Under the pieces are notes generated by a model. The model made no database searches and was not told the origin of the DNA. It saw only the letters and a list, made by a program, of their open reading frames with translations. Positions 36,217-46,305 of a stretch of DNA of 64,000 nucleotides are shown piece by piece (positions within the stretch are counted from its first letter, which is position 1; the number at the start of each line of letters is the position of its first letter). The stretch is from Albidovulum sediminicola (lineage in GTDB: Bacteria > Pseudomonadota > Alphaproteobacteria > Rhodobacterales > Rhodobacteraceae): positions 1 through 64,000 of the forward strand of contig NZ_JAOWLA010000004.1 in assembly GCF_025751575.1 (NCBI RefSeq). Reading direction: 5' to 3'. Both the position numbers and the translations under genes were made by a program.

Positions 36217-37697
36217 CCGCGTTTGCCGACCTCATGGCCTTCCAGCGCGAGACGGAGGCGCTGGGACAGATCGCCGGCCGGCTGGGCTGGGATCAGGAAA
36301 CCATGATGCCCGAGGGCGCAGCCGAACAGCGCGGCGAAGAGATGGCGGCGATCGAGGGTGTGCTGCATTCAAGGCGCACCGATCCGCGGGTGGGCGAATG
36401 GCTCGCCGCGGCGCAGGCGCCGGACGCCGGCGGGCAGCGCGCGCTGGACCTGATCGCGCGGGCCTATGGGCGCAATGCCTGCCTTCCCGCCCGGCTCGCT
36501 TCCGAGATCGCGCGGGTGACGAGCATCGCGCAGGGCACCTGGGCCGAAGCGCGCGCCCGCGACGATGTCGCGCATTTCCTGCCGACGCTGGAAAAGGTCG
36601 TGGCCCTGAAACGCGAGGCGGGCCAGGCGCTGGCCGCGGGCGGCTACGGCGGGGGCGATGTCTATGACGCCCTGCTGGACGATTACGAGCCCGGCGCAAC
36701 CGGCGACGGCATTGCCGCGATCTTCGGGCGCATGCGCCCGCGTCTTGTTGCCCTGCGCGAGGCGCTTCTGGGCGCCCGCCACGCGCCGGAGCCGCTGGCC
36801 CACAGCTTCGGCAAGGATGGCCAGATGGCGCTGGCGCGCGAACTGGCCACCGCCTTCGGCTACGACTGGAACCGCGGGCGGCTGGATCTGGCGGTGCATC
36901 CGTTTTCCTCCGGCTCCGGCAATGACGCGCGCATCACGACCCGGGTCGCGGAGACGGACCCCTTCAACTGCTTCTACTCCACGATCCACGAGGTCGGCCA
37001 CGCCTGCTATGAGCTTGGCATCGATCAGGCCTATCTGCTGACCCCGCTGGGCGCGGGCGTCTCCATGGGGGTCCATGAAAGCCAGAGCCGGATCTACGAA
37101 AACCAGCTTGGCCGCTCGCGCGCCTTTACCGGCTGGCTTTACGAGCGGATGCGGGAAACCTTCGGCGATTTCGGCCTGCGCGACGCCGACAGCTTTTACC
37201 GTACCGTCAACCGGGTCCAGCCCGGCTTCATCCGGACCGAGGCGGACGAGGTTCATTACAACCTGCACATCATGATGCGTTTCGACCTGGAGCGTCAGCT
37301 GATGTCGGGCGCGCTGGCCGTGGCCGACCTGGAGGAGGCCTGGAATACCCGTTTCCACGCCGACTTCGGCGTCCGCGTCGACAGGCCCTCGCATGGCGTC
37401 TTGCAGGATGTGCACTGGTCGGTGGGTCTCTTTGGCTATTTCCCGACCTACGCGCTTGGCAATGTCTACGCGGGTTGTCTGAACAAGGCGCTGCGCGCGG
37501 CCGTGCCGGATCTGGATGAGGGTCTGGCGCGCGGCGACGCTTCGCCCGCGACCGGCTGGCTGCGGGAGAACCTTCAGCGCCATGGCGGGCTTTACGCCCC
37601 CGCCGAGGTCGTCGAGCGCGCCTGTGGCTTTGCGCCCGACGAGGGGCCGCTTCTCGATTACCTCGACGCGAAGTTCCGCGCGCTTTACGGGATTTAG
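36213..37697 (+). CDS. Carboxypeptidase Taq (M32 metallopeptidase)
   Basis: 494 residues. HExxH zinc motif in TIHEVGHACYE (about residues 262-266), with the third ligand in MGVHESQSRIYEN. The rest matches M32 carboxypeptidases (LGWDQETMMPEGAAEQRGEE at the start, QDVHWSVGLFGYFPTYALGN near the end). It removes C-terminal residues from peptides in the cytosol. Translational coupling to ctaA is by ATGA overlap, though no functional tie is known. Confidence 0.95.
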   Translation: MTAFADLMAFQRETEALGQIAGRLGWDQETMMPEGAAEQRGEEMAAIEGVLHSRRTDPRVGEWLAAAQAPDAGGQRALDLIARAYGRNACLPARLASEIARVTSIAQGTWAEARARDDVAHFLPTLEKVVALKREAGQALAAGGYGGGDVYDALLDDYEPGATGDGIAAIFGRMRPRLVALREALLGARHAPEPLAHSFGKDGQMALARELATAFGYDWNRGRLDLAVHPFSSGSGNDARITTRVAETDPFNCFYSTIHEVGHACYELGIDQAYLLTPLGAGVSMGVHESQSRIYENQLGRSRAFTGWLYERMRETFGDFGLRDADSFYRTVNRVQPGFIRTEADEVHYNLHIMMRFDLERQLMSGALAVADLEEAWNTRFHADFGVRVDRPSHGVLQDVHWSVGLFGYFPTYALGNVYAGCLNKALRAAVPDLDEGLARGDASPATGWLRENLQRHGGLYAPAEVVERACGFAPDEGPLLDYLDAKFRALYGI

Positions 37698-37702
37698 TCC
37701 GG

Positions 37703-38881
37703 ATGTCGCGCGACGAAAGCCGCGGTGTCTGGATCCTTGCCGTGGGCCAGACCGCGGGCTTCGCCGCGCTCCTCTACATGTTCGGCGCGATCATCCTGGC
37801 GCTGGAGGACGGAAGCGGCTGGAGCCGCGCCGAGCTTGCGCTGGGACCGACGCTGGCGCTTCTGGCGCAGGCGGCCCTGGCGCCGTTTTCGGGGCGGCTG
37901 GTCGATGGCGGCCATGGCGGGCGGCTACTGGCGGGCGCTGCGCTTCTGGGGGCGGCTTGCCTGGCGCTGCTTTCGCAGGTCACGCATCTGGCGGCCTGGT
38001 ATGCGATCTGGATGGTCCTCGGCGCCGCGCAGGCCGCGAGCCTTTATGAGACCTGCTTTTCCTTCCTTCTGCGCCGTCTGGGGCCGGAGGCGCGCCGCGC
38101 GATCATCCGGGTCACGCTGGTGGCGGGGTTGGCCTCCACCTTCGCCTTTCCCATCGGCGCCTGGGCGGGGGAGGCGCTTGGCTGGCGCGGCGCGATCCTG
38201 CTTTTCGCGGGTATCGAGGCGCTGATCACGCTTCCCGCCAACATTATCGGCGTCCGCCTTCTCAGACGCGGCGAGCGGCGCGGGGGCGAACGGGCGGAAC
38301 TTAGGGCGGGTGCGGTCCGCGCGGTGCTGCGCCGGCCGGAGTTCTGGGCGCTTGCGCTCTATTTCGGGCTGATGATGGGCAACCATATGATGCTGACGAC
38401 CTACGCCCTGCCGATCCTGACGGAGCGGGGCGCGGCCCATGCGCTGGCGGTGCTTGTCGCCTCCTCCGTCGGGCCGATGCAGGTGGCGGGGCGGCTTCTG
38501 CTGACGCTGCCGGGGCTGCGCGTGGGGACGGGGACGCTTTCGCGGGTCATCGCGCTGGGGATGAGCGGGTCGAGCTTCGCGCTGTTGGTCGCGGCGGGCG
38601 ACTGGTGGCTCTTCGCGATTTATGCCGTGGGGCAGGGCGCCTCGATCGGGGTACAGTCGGTCCTGCGCCCGTTGATCACCGCCGAGGCCCTGGGTCAGGA
38701 AAATTTCGGTGCGATCAGCGGCGCGCTGGCGATGGCACCCCTTGGCGCGGGGGCGGTCGCGCCCTTCCTGGGCGCGATCCTGATCGGGGCGGGGGGCGTG
38801 ACGCTTCTCCTGTCGGTCACGCTTGGCTTTGCGCTGCTGGCGTTCGCGATCGGGCTTTGGCTGCGGGCGCGCGGGATCTGA
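37703..38881 (+). CDS. MFS transporter
   Basis: 392 residues with 12 predicted TM helices and the loop basic patch LLRRGERRGGE between the halves. The cytoplasmic-loop pattern GRLVDGGHGGRLL after TM2 is MFS-like. It belongs to the group with the FWALALYFGLMMGNHMMLTTYALPIL segment, usually annotated as unassigned MFS. The substrate is unknown. It starts 5 bp after the carboxypeptidase stop, so it probably shares that transcript. Confidence 0.85.
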   Translation: MSRDESRGVWILAVGQTAGFAALLYMFGAIILALEDGSGWSRAELALGPTLALLAQAALAPFSGRLVDGGHGGRLLAGAALLGAACLALLSQVTHLAAWYAIWMVLGAAQAASLYETCFSFLLRRLGPEARRAIIRVTLVAGLASTFAFPIGAWAGEALGWRGAILLFAGIEALITLPANIIGVRLLRRGERRGGERAELRAGAVRAVLRRPEFWALALYFGLMMGNHMMLTTYALPILTERGAAHALAVLVASSVGPMQVAGRLLLTLPGLRVGTGTLSRVIALGMSGSSFALLVAAGDWWLFAIYAVGQGASIGVQSVLRPLITAEALGQENFGAISGALAMAPLGAGAVAPFLGAILIGAGGVTLLLSVTLGFALLAFAIGLWLRARGI

Positions 38882-38892
38882 GCGCCAGCCCC

Positions 38893-41800
38893 TTATCCGC
38901 CCGCCCGCTTGCCTTGCCCGAAAATCCTCTGCACGAGGATGAAGAAGAGCGGGATCAGCACCACGCCGAGGATCGTGGCACTAAGCGTGCCGCCCAGCAC
39001 CGCCGCCCCCACCGCCGTCCGCCCGCCCGAGCCCGCACCGCTGGATAGCGCCAGCGGCAGTACGCCCAGCGTGAAGGCCATCGAGGTCATGATGATCGGC
39101 CGGAACCTCTGCCGCGCCGCTTCTCGCACGGCCTGGTAAAGCTCCTCTCCGGCGCGGTAGCGGTCGCGGGCGAATTCGACGATCAGGATCGCGTTCTTGC
39201 CGGTGAGCCCGATCACGGTCAGCAGGCCGACCTGGAAGAAGACGCCGTTGTCGAAGCCGCCGAAGCGCGCTGCCGCGAGCGTTCCGACGATGCCCACGGG
39301 CATTGCCAGCATCACCGCGAAGGGGATGGTCCAGCTTTCGTAAAGTGCCGCGAGGCAGAGGAACACCGCCGCCAGTGACAGCGCGTAAAGGAGCGGCGCC
39401 TGTCCGCTCGAGTCCCGCTCCTCCAGCGACAGGCCCGTCCAGGCGACGGCATAGCCGGGAAGCTGGGCCGCGAGCCGCTCGATCTCGGCCATCGCCTCGC
39501 CGGTAGAGACGCCGGGCGCGGGGGAACCCTGGATCTGCATCGCGGGTACACCGCCGTAGCGGGACAGGCCCTGCGGCCCGTATTGCCAGCGTTCGGTCGT
39601 GAAATTGGCGAAGGGGACGAGGTCGCCCGTACTGTTGCGTACCCGCCATTTCTGCAGGTCCGAGGGCAGGGCGCGCGACCCGGCCTCGCCCTGCACATAG
39701 ACGCGCTTGATACGGCCGTTGTCGATGAAGTCGTTGACGTAGCGCCCCGCCCAGGCGATCGACAGCAGGTTTCCGACATCGGTGGGCGACACCCCCATCG
39801 CGCCCGCCGCACGCCAGTCGATATCGAGGTTGAACTGCGCCGCGTCCTCCAGCCCCGACGGCCGGGCCGAAGCGATCAGCGGGCTCTGCGCCGCCATTCC
39901 CAGCAGCGTGTTGCGTGCCTGAAGCAGGTCCTCATGGCTCTGCCCGCCCTGCGCCTGAAGGTAGAAGTCGAAGCCCGATAGGTTGCCAAGCTCGATCACC
40001 GCGGGCGGCACGATCGGGAAGACCATGGCGTCGCGGATGCCCATGAAGGCGCCGAACGCGCGGCCTGCGATCGCCTGGGCGCTTTGGGCCGGATCGGGCC
40101 GTGCCTCCCAGTCCTTGAGACGGACGAAGACCAGGCCCATGTTCTGACCCCGTCCGGCGAAGGAAAAGCCCGCGATACCGAAGGTGGATTCGACATTCTC
40201 GCCCTCGGCGGTGTTGAAATGCCGCTCGACCTCCTGCACGACCTTCAGCGTCCGCTCGGCGGTGGCGCCCGTCGGCCCCTGGATAAGGGTCATCAGGATG
40301 CCCTGATCCTCGTTCGGCAGAAAGCCCGTGGGTGTCGTCGTGAAAAGCCAGCCGATGCCGCCGCCGATGGCCAGGTAGATCACGCCCACGCGGAGCGGGC
40401 GGAGGATCACCCAGCCCACCGTCCGGGCGTAGCCGCCCAAAAGCGCCTCGAACCCGCGGTTGAAGAGGCCGAGGATCCCGCGCCGGCTGTGATGGGCGTC
40501 CTTGGCGCGCAGGATCGTCGCGCAAAGCGCCGGTGTCAGCGTCAGCGCCACCAGCACCGACAGCGCCATGGCCGAAACGATGGTGATCGCGAACTGCCGG
40601 TAGATCACGCCGGTCGAGCCGCCGAAGAAGGCCATCGGCACGAAGACCGCCGAAAGCACCAGAGCGATTCCCACCAGCGCGCCGGTGATCTGCCCCATCG
40701 ACTTGCGCGTCGCCTCACGAGGGCTCAGGCCCTCGTCCTCGATGATACGTTCGACGTTCTCGACCACAACGATGGCGTCGTCCACCAACAGGCCGATGGC
40801 CAGCACCATCGCCAGCATGGTCAGCACGTTGATCGTAAAACCCGCGATGGCAAGCACCGCGAAGGTGCCAAGGATCACGACCGGGACCGCCAGCGTCGGG
40901 ATCAGCGTCGCCCGCACGTTCTGCAGGAACAAGAGCATCACCAGGAACACGAGCCCGATCGCCTCGAAGAGCGTCTTCACGACCTCCTGGATCGAGATCT
41001 CGATGAAGGGGGTGGTGTCGTAGGGGATGACGTAGCTGACGCCCTCGGGGAAGAACTGCGCGTAGTCGGCGATGCGGTCCTTGACCCGCTGCGCGGTGTC
41101 GAGCGCATTGGCGCCCGAGGCAAGCTGGATCGCCATCCCGGAGGCGGGTTTGCCGTTGAAGCGGGCGATGGTCGAATAGTCCTGCGCGCCGATCTCCACC
41201 CGCGCGACATCCTTCAGAAGGACCAGGCCGCCGTTGGTCTCCGCCCGCAGGACGATGTTCTCGAAATCCTCGGGCGTGGACAGAAGCGACTGCGCCGTGA
41301 TGGTCGCGTTCAGTTGCTGACCCTCGACCGTCGGCAAGGTCCCGAAAGCCCCGGCCGAGATCTGGGCGTTCTGGGCCGACACCGCGTTGACCACGTCCGA
41401 AGGCGCAAGCTGGAACGCCGCCAGCTTCGACGGGTCAAGCCAGATCCGCATGGCGTATTGCGCCCCGAAGACCTGCACCCCGCCCACCCCGTCCAGACGG
41501 CTGAAAGCATCCACGAGGTTGGAGTTGAGGTAATCCGACAGGTCCGACTGGTCGAGCCGCCCGTCGTCTGAGATCAGCGCAATCACCATCAGGAAGCTTG
41601 AGGAGGATTTCTGCACCCTCAGCCCCTGGCGCTGCACCGTCTCGGGCAGAAGCGGTGTGGCCTGGGCAAGCTTGTTCTGCACCTGGACCTGCGCGATATC
41701 GGCGTTGGTCCCGGTCTCGAACGTCAGGTTGACCGAGGCCGAGCCGTCCGAGGTCGAGGACGAGGACATGTAGCGCAGGCCGTCGATCCCGGTCATCTGC

Positions 41801-42000
41801 TGTTCGATGATCTGGGTGACCGTGTTGGCCACCGTATCGGCCGAGGCACCCGGATAGGCGGCGCTGATGCGGACCGAGGGCGGGGCGATCTGCGGATACT
41901 GCGCGATGGGCAGCGACAGGATCGACAAGAGCCCCACCCCCATGATCAGGATGGAGATCACCCAGGCAAAGACCGGCCTGTCGATGAAGAACCGTGCCAT
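38893..42000 (-). CDS. RND efflux pump inner-membrane permease (HAE1 family)
   Basis: 1035 residues, full length. [20 protein letters not shown] start, TM helices and two large periplasmic loops. The proton relay residues of AcrB-type pumps are present: the DD pair in [19 protein letters not shown] and Lys in [17 protein letters not shown]. It expels hydrophobic toxicants through a periplasmic adaptor and an outer-membrane channel. It is 12 bp after the adaptor gene; no TolC-type gene is in the window. Confidence 0.96.
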   Translation of the reverse strand: MARFFIDRPVFAWVISILIMGVGLLSILSLPIAQYPQIAPPSVRISAAYPGASADTVANTVTQIIEQQMTGIDGLRYMSSSSTSDGSASVNLTFETGTNADIAQVQVQNKLAQATPLLPETVQRQGLRVQKSSSSFLMVIALISDDGRLDQSDLSDYLNSNLVDAFSRLDGVGGVQVFGAQYAMRIWLDPSKLAAFQLAPSDVVNAVSAQNAQISAGAFGTLPTVEGQQLNATITAQSLLSTPEDFENIVLRAETNGGLVLLKDVARVEIGAQDYSTIARFNGKPASGMAIQLASGANALDTAQRVKDRIADYAQFFPEGVSYVIPYDTTPFIEISIQEVVKTLFEAIGLVFLVMLLFLQNVRATLIPTLAVPVVILGTFAVLAIAGFTINVLTMLAMVLAIGLLVDDAIVVVENVERIIEDEGLSPREATRKSMGQITGALVGIALVLSAVFVPMAFFGGSTGVIYRQFAITIVSAMALSVLVALTLTPALCATILRAKDAHHSRRGILGLFNRGFEALLGGYARTVGWVILRPLRVGVIYLAIGGGIGWLFTTTPTGFLPNEDQGILMTLIQGPTGATAERTLKVVQEVERHFNTAEGENVESTFGIAGFSFAGRGQNMGLVFVRLKDWEARPDPAQSAQAIAGRAFGAFMGIRDAMVFPIVPPAVIELGNLSGFDFYLQAQGGQSHEDLLQARNTLLGMAAQSPLIASARPSGLEDAAQFNLDIDWRAAGAMGVSPTDVGNLLSIAWAGRYVNDFIDNGRIKRVYVQGEAGSRALPSDLQKWRVRNSTGDLVPFANFTTERWQYGPQGLSRYGGVPAMQIQGSPAPGVSTGEAMAEIERLAAQLPGYAVAWTGLSLEERDSSGQAPLLYALSLAAVFLCLAALYESWTIPFAVMLAMPVGIVGTLAAARFGGFDNGVFFQVGLLTVIGLTGKNAILIVEFARDRYRAGEELYQAVREAARQRFRPIIMTSMAFTLGVLPLALSSGAGSGGRTAVGAAVLGGTLSATILGVVLIPLFFILVQRIFGQGKRAGG

Positions 42001-42012
42001 CCGGACCCCCGC

Positions 42013-43146
42013 TCAGTTCGAGGAGGGCGCGGCGCCGCCCTCGGCCCTGCGCTCCTCGGGCGCCACGGGGGCGCCTGCGGCGATCTTCTGCAGCCCCTCC
42101 ACGATGATCCTGTCGCCGCTCGCCAGGCCCTCGGTCACGATCCAGTAGGGGCCCTGGTCGCGCAGCACCGTCAGCGCCCGCTGTTCGACCACGTTGTCGG
42201 CAGTGACCACCATGGCGGTCGGCTGCCCGCGCCGGTCGCGGCCCACGCCCTCCTGTGGGGCGAGGATCGCATTTTCGATCACGCCTTGCGGCATCTCGAC
42301 CTGGACATACATGCCGGGCAGCAGGAAATGGTCCGGGTTCGGGAACATCAGGCGCAGCACCACGACGCCGGTCAGTTCGTTGACGCGCGGCTCGGCGGCC
42401 TCAAGCTGGCCGGTCTGCTCATAGGCCGACCCGTCGGCCAGGCGAAGCCGCACGGTCTGGTCCATGCCCTCTCCGGAGGGGTTCGCGCGGCGCCGGCGCA
42501 GAAGCTCCGCCGCCGATTGCGTCACGTCCACATAGACCGGATCGAGGGCGCGGATAACCGTTAGCGCAGAGGATTGCCCGGCGGTGACGAGTGCGCCCTG
42601 CGTCGTCTCGCTCAGCCCCACGACGCCGGACAGCGGCGCCCGGATGGTGGTGCGGTCAAGATCGATCTGCGCCGATTGCAGGTTGGCGCGCGCCACCTGC
42701 ACGGCCGCCTCGGCCACGTCACGCGCGGCGATGGCGTCGTCGAGGTTCTGCTGGCTGACCACCGAACGTCCCAGAAGGGTTTCCTGCCGCTTGGCCTCGC
42801 TTTCGGCGGCGCGCAGCGTCGCCTCGGCCTGCGTCAGCCCTGCCTGCGCGGCGGCGACCTTGGCCTCGTAGCTGGCCGGGTCGATCTGGTAGAGGGGATC
42901 GTCCTTCTGCACCTCGGCCCCCTCGTCGAAGAGCCGCGCGGTGATGATGCCGTTGACCTGCGGGCGCACCTCCGCGACGCCGGAGGCCGCGACCCGCCCC
43001 GGCAGGGGGGAGATCAGCGTGACCGGCTGGGCCTCCAGCGTCACGACGGTCACCGGCGTCGGCGGGGGCGATCCGGCCTCCTGGGCCGAGGTGTTCGCCC
43101 CAAGGGCAATCAGCGCCGCAGAAAGGGCGAGGCTATGGCGCAGCAT
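42013..43146 (-). CDS. RND periplasmic adaptor (membrane fusion protein)
   Basis: 377 residues. N-terminal signal peptide (MLRHSLALSAALIALGANTS, cleavage after about 21), then the lipoyl/barrel-sandwich halves (GRVAASGVAEVRPQVNGIIT and TTIRAPLSGVVGLSETTQG) flanking a coiled-coil hairpin (about 95-160), and the beta-barrel and membrane-proximal domains. It bridges the RND permease and an outer-membrane channel. It lacks the lipobox Cys of AcrA, so it is a soluble periplasmic form or is anchored by its signal. Confidence 0.94.
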   Translation of the reverse strand: MLRHSLALSAALIALGANTSAQEAGSPPPTPVTVVTLEAQPVTLISPLPGRVAASGVAEVRPQVNGIITARLFDEGAEVQKDDPLYQIDPASYEAKVAAAQAGLTQAEATLRAAESEAKRQETLLGRSVVSQQNLDDAIAARDVAEAAVQVARANLQSAQIDLDRTTIRAPLSGVVGLSETTQGALVTAGQSSALTVIRALDPVYVDVTQSAAELLRRRRANPSGEGMDQTVRLRLADGSAYEQTGQLEAAEPRVNELTGVVVLRLMFPNPDHFLLPGMYVQVEMPQGVIENAILAPQEGVGRDRRGQPTAMVVTADNVVEQRALTVLRDQGPYWIVTEGLASGDRIIVEGLQKIAAGAPVAPEERRAEGGAAPSSN

Positions 43147-43316
43147 GAGGAACTCCCTGGCTATGGTTCCCTTTTATACCCGGCATCCAATCAGGTCCGC
43201 GAAGCAGGTACCAGTGACAGTGTGTGCTCTGACGCACATTCGGGCCGCGCGCGGTGCCGCCGGTCGGGTGTTGCCGACCGATTGCCCAATCCTTGGGCAG
43301 GCCGGGGTGGGAAAGG

Positions 43317-43937
43317 CTAGGCGATTGCCCTCGGGAACAGCAGTTCCAGATAATCCCTGAACTGCTCCGACTGGCGTGCCGTCATGCCCGGATTGCGGTA
43401 GGCCCGCTGAAGGATCAGCCCGCCCTCGATGACCGCAACGAACATCTCGGCCAGCCGCTTGGCTGTCACGGGCCGCACGGGCGGGTGGCGGTCGATGACC
43501 TCCTGGAACTTGCGGATGTACATCGCCGTCCAGCTTTGCAGCGTCTCGGCCACGAAGCCCTTCAGGTCGTTTTCGAAATGGTCGTCCTCGTAAGTGTAAA
43601 GCGCATACATGCAGCCCTTGGGCGGGTTTTCCGGATCAGACAGATAGACCTCGAAATCGGTCAGGAACTGCATGAGCTGATCCATAGGATCGTCATGCGC
43701 GGCCTCGGCCCGGGCGAGGATGGTGCGGAACATCCTGATGTCCCCGTCGGCGTACCAGCGCATCAGCTGGTTCGCCAGATCCGCCTTGGATTTGAAGTGA
43801 TGGAAGAACGCGCCCTTCGATACTCCGGTCTCGGCAAGGATGTCATCGACGGAGGTGCCCGCAAAGCCCTTGCGCATGACCAGCGCCTTGGCCCCCGTCA
43901 GGATCTTCTCTTTCGCTAATGCGCCTTTTGGGGTCAT
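43317..43937 (-). CDS. TetR-family repressor
   Basis: 206 residues. TetR HTH at 8-55: AKEKILTGAKALVMRKGFAGTSVDDILAETGVSKGAFFHHFKSKADL. The C-terminal domain (CMYALYTYEDDHFENDL, MFVAVIEGGLILQRAY) resembles the AcuR/YcdC-like group. It is upstream of, and on the same strand as, the RND pair and divergent from the ygjV-like gene, so it probably controls both. Two copies of an ACAGACC-type site lie in the divergent region. Confidence 0.9.
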   Translation of the reverse strand: MTPKGALAKEKILTGAKALVMRKGFAGTSVDDILAETGVSKGAFFHHFKSKADLANQLMRWYADGDIRMFRTILARAEAAHDDPMDQLMQFLTDFEVYLSDPENPPKGCMYALYTYEDDHFENDLKGFVAETLQSWTAMYIRKFQEVIDRHPPVRPVTAKRLAEMFVAVIEGGLILQRAYRNPGMTARQSEQFRDYLELLFPRAIA

Positions 43938-44003
43938 GGGTCACCAGTTTGCAGTTCATATGGTCTGGGAAATATAGGCGGGATTGCCCGCGCGTACCAC
44001 CCA

Positions 44004-44060
44004 GAAACTCTATGTTTCATTCTTGTTTCAGGCACGGAGGTTTTCTGAAACGATCGAAAC
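44004..44060 (+). promoter_or_regulatory. GAAAC-box cluster 1 (divergent tetR/ygjV-like region)
   Basis: GAAAC at 44047-44051 and 44056-44060 with GATC between them gives the 9-bp tandem pair seen elsewhere in the region. A further GAAAC is at 44004-44008 and inverted copies (GTTTC) are at 44014-44018 and 44025-44029. There is no third box 28 bp downstream. Confidence 0.6.
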
Positions 44061-44080
44061 CCGGCTCCGTCTATTCCAAA

Positions 44081-44122
44081 AACAGACCAAATGGTACGCA
44101 TTAAACAGACCAAACAGTCTGT
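44081..44122 (+). promoter_or_regulatory. TetR operator candidates
   Basis: ACAGAC CAAACA GTCTGT (44105-44122) is a perfect 6-bp-arm palindrome. 23 bp upstream, ACAGACC AAAT GGT (44082-44095) repeats the left half with a short right half. The first ends 17 nt before the ygjV-like ATG and would block its transcription. The TetR-type length and divergent position fit autoregulation by the adjacent repressor. Confidence 0.65.
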
Positions 44123-44139
44123 AATATGCGGAGCCCACG

Positions 44140-44685
44140 ATGACCTTCCTGATCGACCAAGCCGCCGTCCTGCCGCTGGCCACCCTGTTCGGAACGGCCG
44201 GTCTTGCCGCACAACTCGTATGGCCGCTCTTTCGGAGCCGCGAGACGATGCTGACCGTCCAGCTTGGCGCCTCGTGCTGCTACGCGGCGAGCTACTTTCT
44301 GATGGGCCAGCAGACGGGAACCGCCGTCTGCCTGACCGGCGCGATCCAGACCACGGTTGCGCTTCTGGCGGGGGACCGCCCGTGGCTGGGGAAAATGGGC
44401 TACGTCTTTCTGCCGGTCGCGCTGGCGATCGGGATGCTGACCTTTTCGGGTCTGCCCACGATCCTCGCCGTCACGGCCTGCTGCCTGATCATGATCGGGC
44501 GCTTGCAGTCCGACACGCTCAGGATGCGCCGCATCCAGCTCTGCGCCGCGCCCCTTGGCGCTACCCACGACATCCTGATCGGCGCCTGGCCCTGCCTGGC
44601 CGGGGCGCTGGCCGCCTTCTCGATCGCCTTCACGGCCCTGCGCCGCGAGCAGCGCGAACGCCGCGCCGCCCTCGGGGCCGCCTGA
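44140..44685 (+). CDS. YgjV-family inner-membrane protein
   Basis: 181 residues, about six TM helices: LATLFGTAGLAAQLVWPLF, LGASCCYAASYFLMGQQTGT, MGYVFLPVALAIGMLTFSG, ATHDILIGAWPCLAGAL. It matches the YgjV/Imp-YgjV family of unknown function; the conserved QTTVALL segment is present. It heads a run ygjV-like, dsrE-like, rhodanese on the plus strand and is the probable divergent target of the TetR repressor. Confidence 0.75.
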   Translation: MTFLIDQAAVLPLATLFGTAGLAAQLVWPLFRSRETMLTVQLGASCCYAASYFLMGQQTGTAVCLTGAIQTTVALLAGDRPWLGKMGYVFLPVALAIGMLTFSGLPTILAVTACCLIMIGRLQSDTLRMRRIQLCAAPLGATHDILIGAWPCLAGALAAFSIAFTALRREQRERRAALGAA

Positions 44686-44751
44686 ACCCGATCCCGGCCG
44701 GACCGGGGACTGTCCGGAACCCCACTCAACCTCGCAAAAAGGAATGAAAAG

Positions 44752-45123
44752 ATGGAAGACCAAGTCAAGAAGCTCGCAATCGTCGTGTCCCGCGGTCTGG
44801 ATGATGAACGGGCGACCGTCGCCTTCACCATCGCCAATACCGGCGTCGCGTCCGGGCAGCAGGTAACGCTGTTCATGGTCAGCGCGGCGGTGGACGTGGT
44901 GCGCAAGGGTGCCGCCGACAACGTGCGCATGAACCCCTTCGATCCGCCGCTGAAGGAACTGATCGACAAGTTCCAAGCCGGGGGTGGCCGCATCCTTGTG
45001 TGCCCGCCCTGCGCCAAGGTCCGTGGCTACGGCGAGGGCGACTTCATCGAGGGCGTTCAGGTCGTGGGCTCGCCCGCGCTGCATGCCCTGATCCTCGACG
45101 GCGCAGCCACGCTGAGCTTCTGA
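44752..45123 (+). CDS. DsrE-family sulfur-transfer-like protein
   Basis: 123 residues. DsrE fold: KKLAIVVSRGLDDERATVAFTIANTG, then VTLFMVSAAVDVVRKGAAD and a C-terminal conserved VCPPCAKVRGYGEGDFIEGV with Cys84 and Cys87. The PPCAxxRGY form is typical of DsrE-like proteins. Such proteins accept and move sulfane sulfur. It is directly upstream of a rhodanese, which supports a persulfide role. Confidence 0.82.
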   Translation: MEDQVKKLAIVVSRGLDDERATVAFTIANTGVASGQQVTLFMVSAAVDVVRKGAADNVRMNPFDPPLKELIDKFQAGGGRILVCPPCAKVRGYGEGDFIEGVQVVGSPALHALILDGAATLSF

Positions 45124-45150
45124 ACCCCACCCCAACGAAGGAGAAAGACC

Positions 45151-45516
45151 ATGACTTCCTGCACCAACGCTGGCGTAGTCGCCAACTCCACCGCCACCGC
45201 GATCACCGCCGCCGAGGCGAAGGGCCACCACGGGCGCGCGGGCGTCGAGTTCGTCGATCCGCGCCCGGCCCAGGCCATCGCCGCGACCACCGGCAAGATC
45301 CCCGGCGCGCGGGTCATCGCGCTTGCTGATATCGAGGCGGGACGCCTGCCGCCGGCCTTCGCCGACCGCTCGATCCATGTCGTCACGTCGTGCCAGGCGG
45401 GTCCCATGGCCGCGCGCGCGGCTGCGGCCTTCGCCCGGCTCGGCTTCGCCCGGGTCAGCTGGATCGACGGCGGCACCCAAGCCTGGGTCGCGGCAGGGCT
45501 TCCGACCGTCCGCTAA
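45151..45516 (+). CDS. Single-domain rhodanese
   Basis: 121 residues. The active-site loop reads VVTSCQAGPMAARAA with the persulfide-forming Cys81; the usual CRSGxRS loop is replaced by CQAGPMA. Family start FVDPRPAQA and end WIDGGTQAWVAAGLPTV are normal. Rhodaneses carry sulfur as a Cys persulfide. It follows the DsrE gene by 27 bp in the same unit. Confidence 0.87.
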   Translation: MTSCTNAGVVANSTATAITAAEAKGHHGRAGVEFVDPRPAQAIAATTGKIPGARVIALADIEAGRLPPAFADRSIHVVTSCQAGPMAARAAAAFARLGFARVSWIDGGTQAWVAAGLPTVR

Positions 45517-45538
45517 AGCCGGATCTTCCCGGCCGAAC

Positions 45539-45568
45539 GCAGCACCGCGCGGACCCGCCCGGTGCTGC
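45539..45568 (+). terminator. Possible terminator hairpin after the rhodanese gene
   Basis: GCAGCACCG / CGGTGCTGC 9-bp stem with a 12-nt loop, 22 nt past the stop. There is no U-run, so it may rather be a processing or Rho-pause structure. Confidence 0.4.
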
Positions 45569-45609
45569 GCTGCGGTTCCGTTAGGCCGCGCGGCCCGACC
45601 CCTCGTGTC

Positions 45610-45646
45610 GAAACCATTGAAACACGCGCCGCAATTTCGCTGAAAC
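45610..45646 (+). promoter_or_regulatory. GAAAC-box array 2 (osmC-like promoter)
   Basis: GAAAC (45610-45614) CATT GAAAC (45619-45623), then 18 bp, then GCTGAAAC ending at 45646. The pair has the same 4-bp gap as arrays 1, 4 and 5. The third box is 10 bp (one helical turn) nearer than in arrays 3 to 5. Confidence 0.7.
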
Positions 45647-45723
45647 GTGGCGGCCCTAGACCTCCTGTCCATCGGGCGAACAGATCGCTCGTACGCAAAC
45701 AGTGGAAAGACAGGAGACCCCAC

Positions 45724-46305
45724 ATGACCATCGAGACGACCCAGAAGCCTCAGAAAGTCGCCATCAACGGCGTCGACGTGCCGACCTTTGTCGCCACGCT
45801 GGGGGTTGTCGGACAGCAGCCCGACATCGCCAAGTTCACCTTCCGCGCCAACGGCGAGTGGCTTTCGGGAACCCATTCCCGCACCGCATTCCCCGGCTTC
45901 TTCGGCGCGATGGCCGAGCAGCAGCATCGCCAGCCCCACAGCATCGACGGCGATCACCCGCAGGTGCTTTGCGGCACGGACAACGGCGTCACGCCGGTCG
46001 AGATGCTGCTGGCCGGGCTCTCGGCCTGCATCACCGCCGGGATCGGCAATATCGCCTCCATCCGCCAGGTGAAGCTGACCTCGGTCGAAACCACGGTCGA
46101 GGGCGACATCAACCTCAACGGGATCCTCGGCCTCGACAAGGGCGTGCGCAACGGGTTCTCGGGCGTCCGCGCGACGTTCCGGATCAAGGGCGACGCGCCG
46201 GATGAGGTGCTGGAACAGATTGTTCAACAGTCCGTCGCGCGTTCGGCCGTGTTCGATGTGCTGACGAACGGCGTGCCGGTGACCGTGGCCGCGATCGCGA
46301 ACTGA
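45724..46305 (+). CDS. OsmC-family peroxide/organic hydroperoxide resistance-type protein
   Basis: 193 residues from ATG 45724. The OsmC pattern is clear from about 75: GVTPVEMLLAGLSACITAGIGNIAS with Cys102, and the tail VLEQIVQQSVARSAVFDVLTNGVPVTV. Cys83 may pair with Cys102; the family usually has two redox Cys about 60 residues apart, so this spacing is atypical and reactivity is uncertain. The group with YDV/DVLTN ends is often called OsmC-like and may process persulfides or other thiols. Confidence 0.82.
   Translation: MTIETTQKPQKVAINGVDVPTFVATLGVVGQQPDIAKFTFRANGEWLSGTHSRTAFPGFFGAMAEQQHRQPHSIDGDHPQVLCGTDNGVTPVEMLLAGLSACITAGIGNIASIRQVKLTSVETTVEGDINLNGILGLDKGVRNGFSGVRATFRIKGDAPDEVLEQIVQQSVARSAVFDVLTNGVPVTVAAIAN

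Noticed and set aside
40084-41571. A 495-codon plus-strand frame within the RND permease
   Set aside because: Composition is typical of shadow frames (Asp/Arg/His repeats); the RND permease is complete and conserved on the minus strand.
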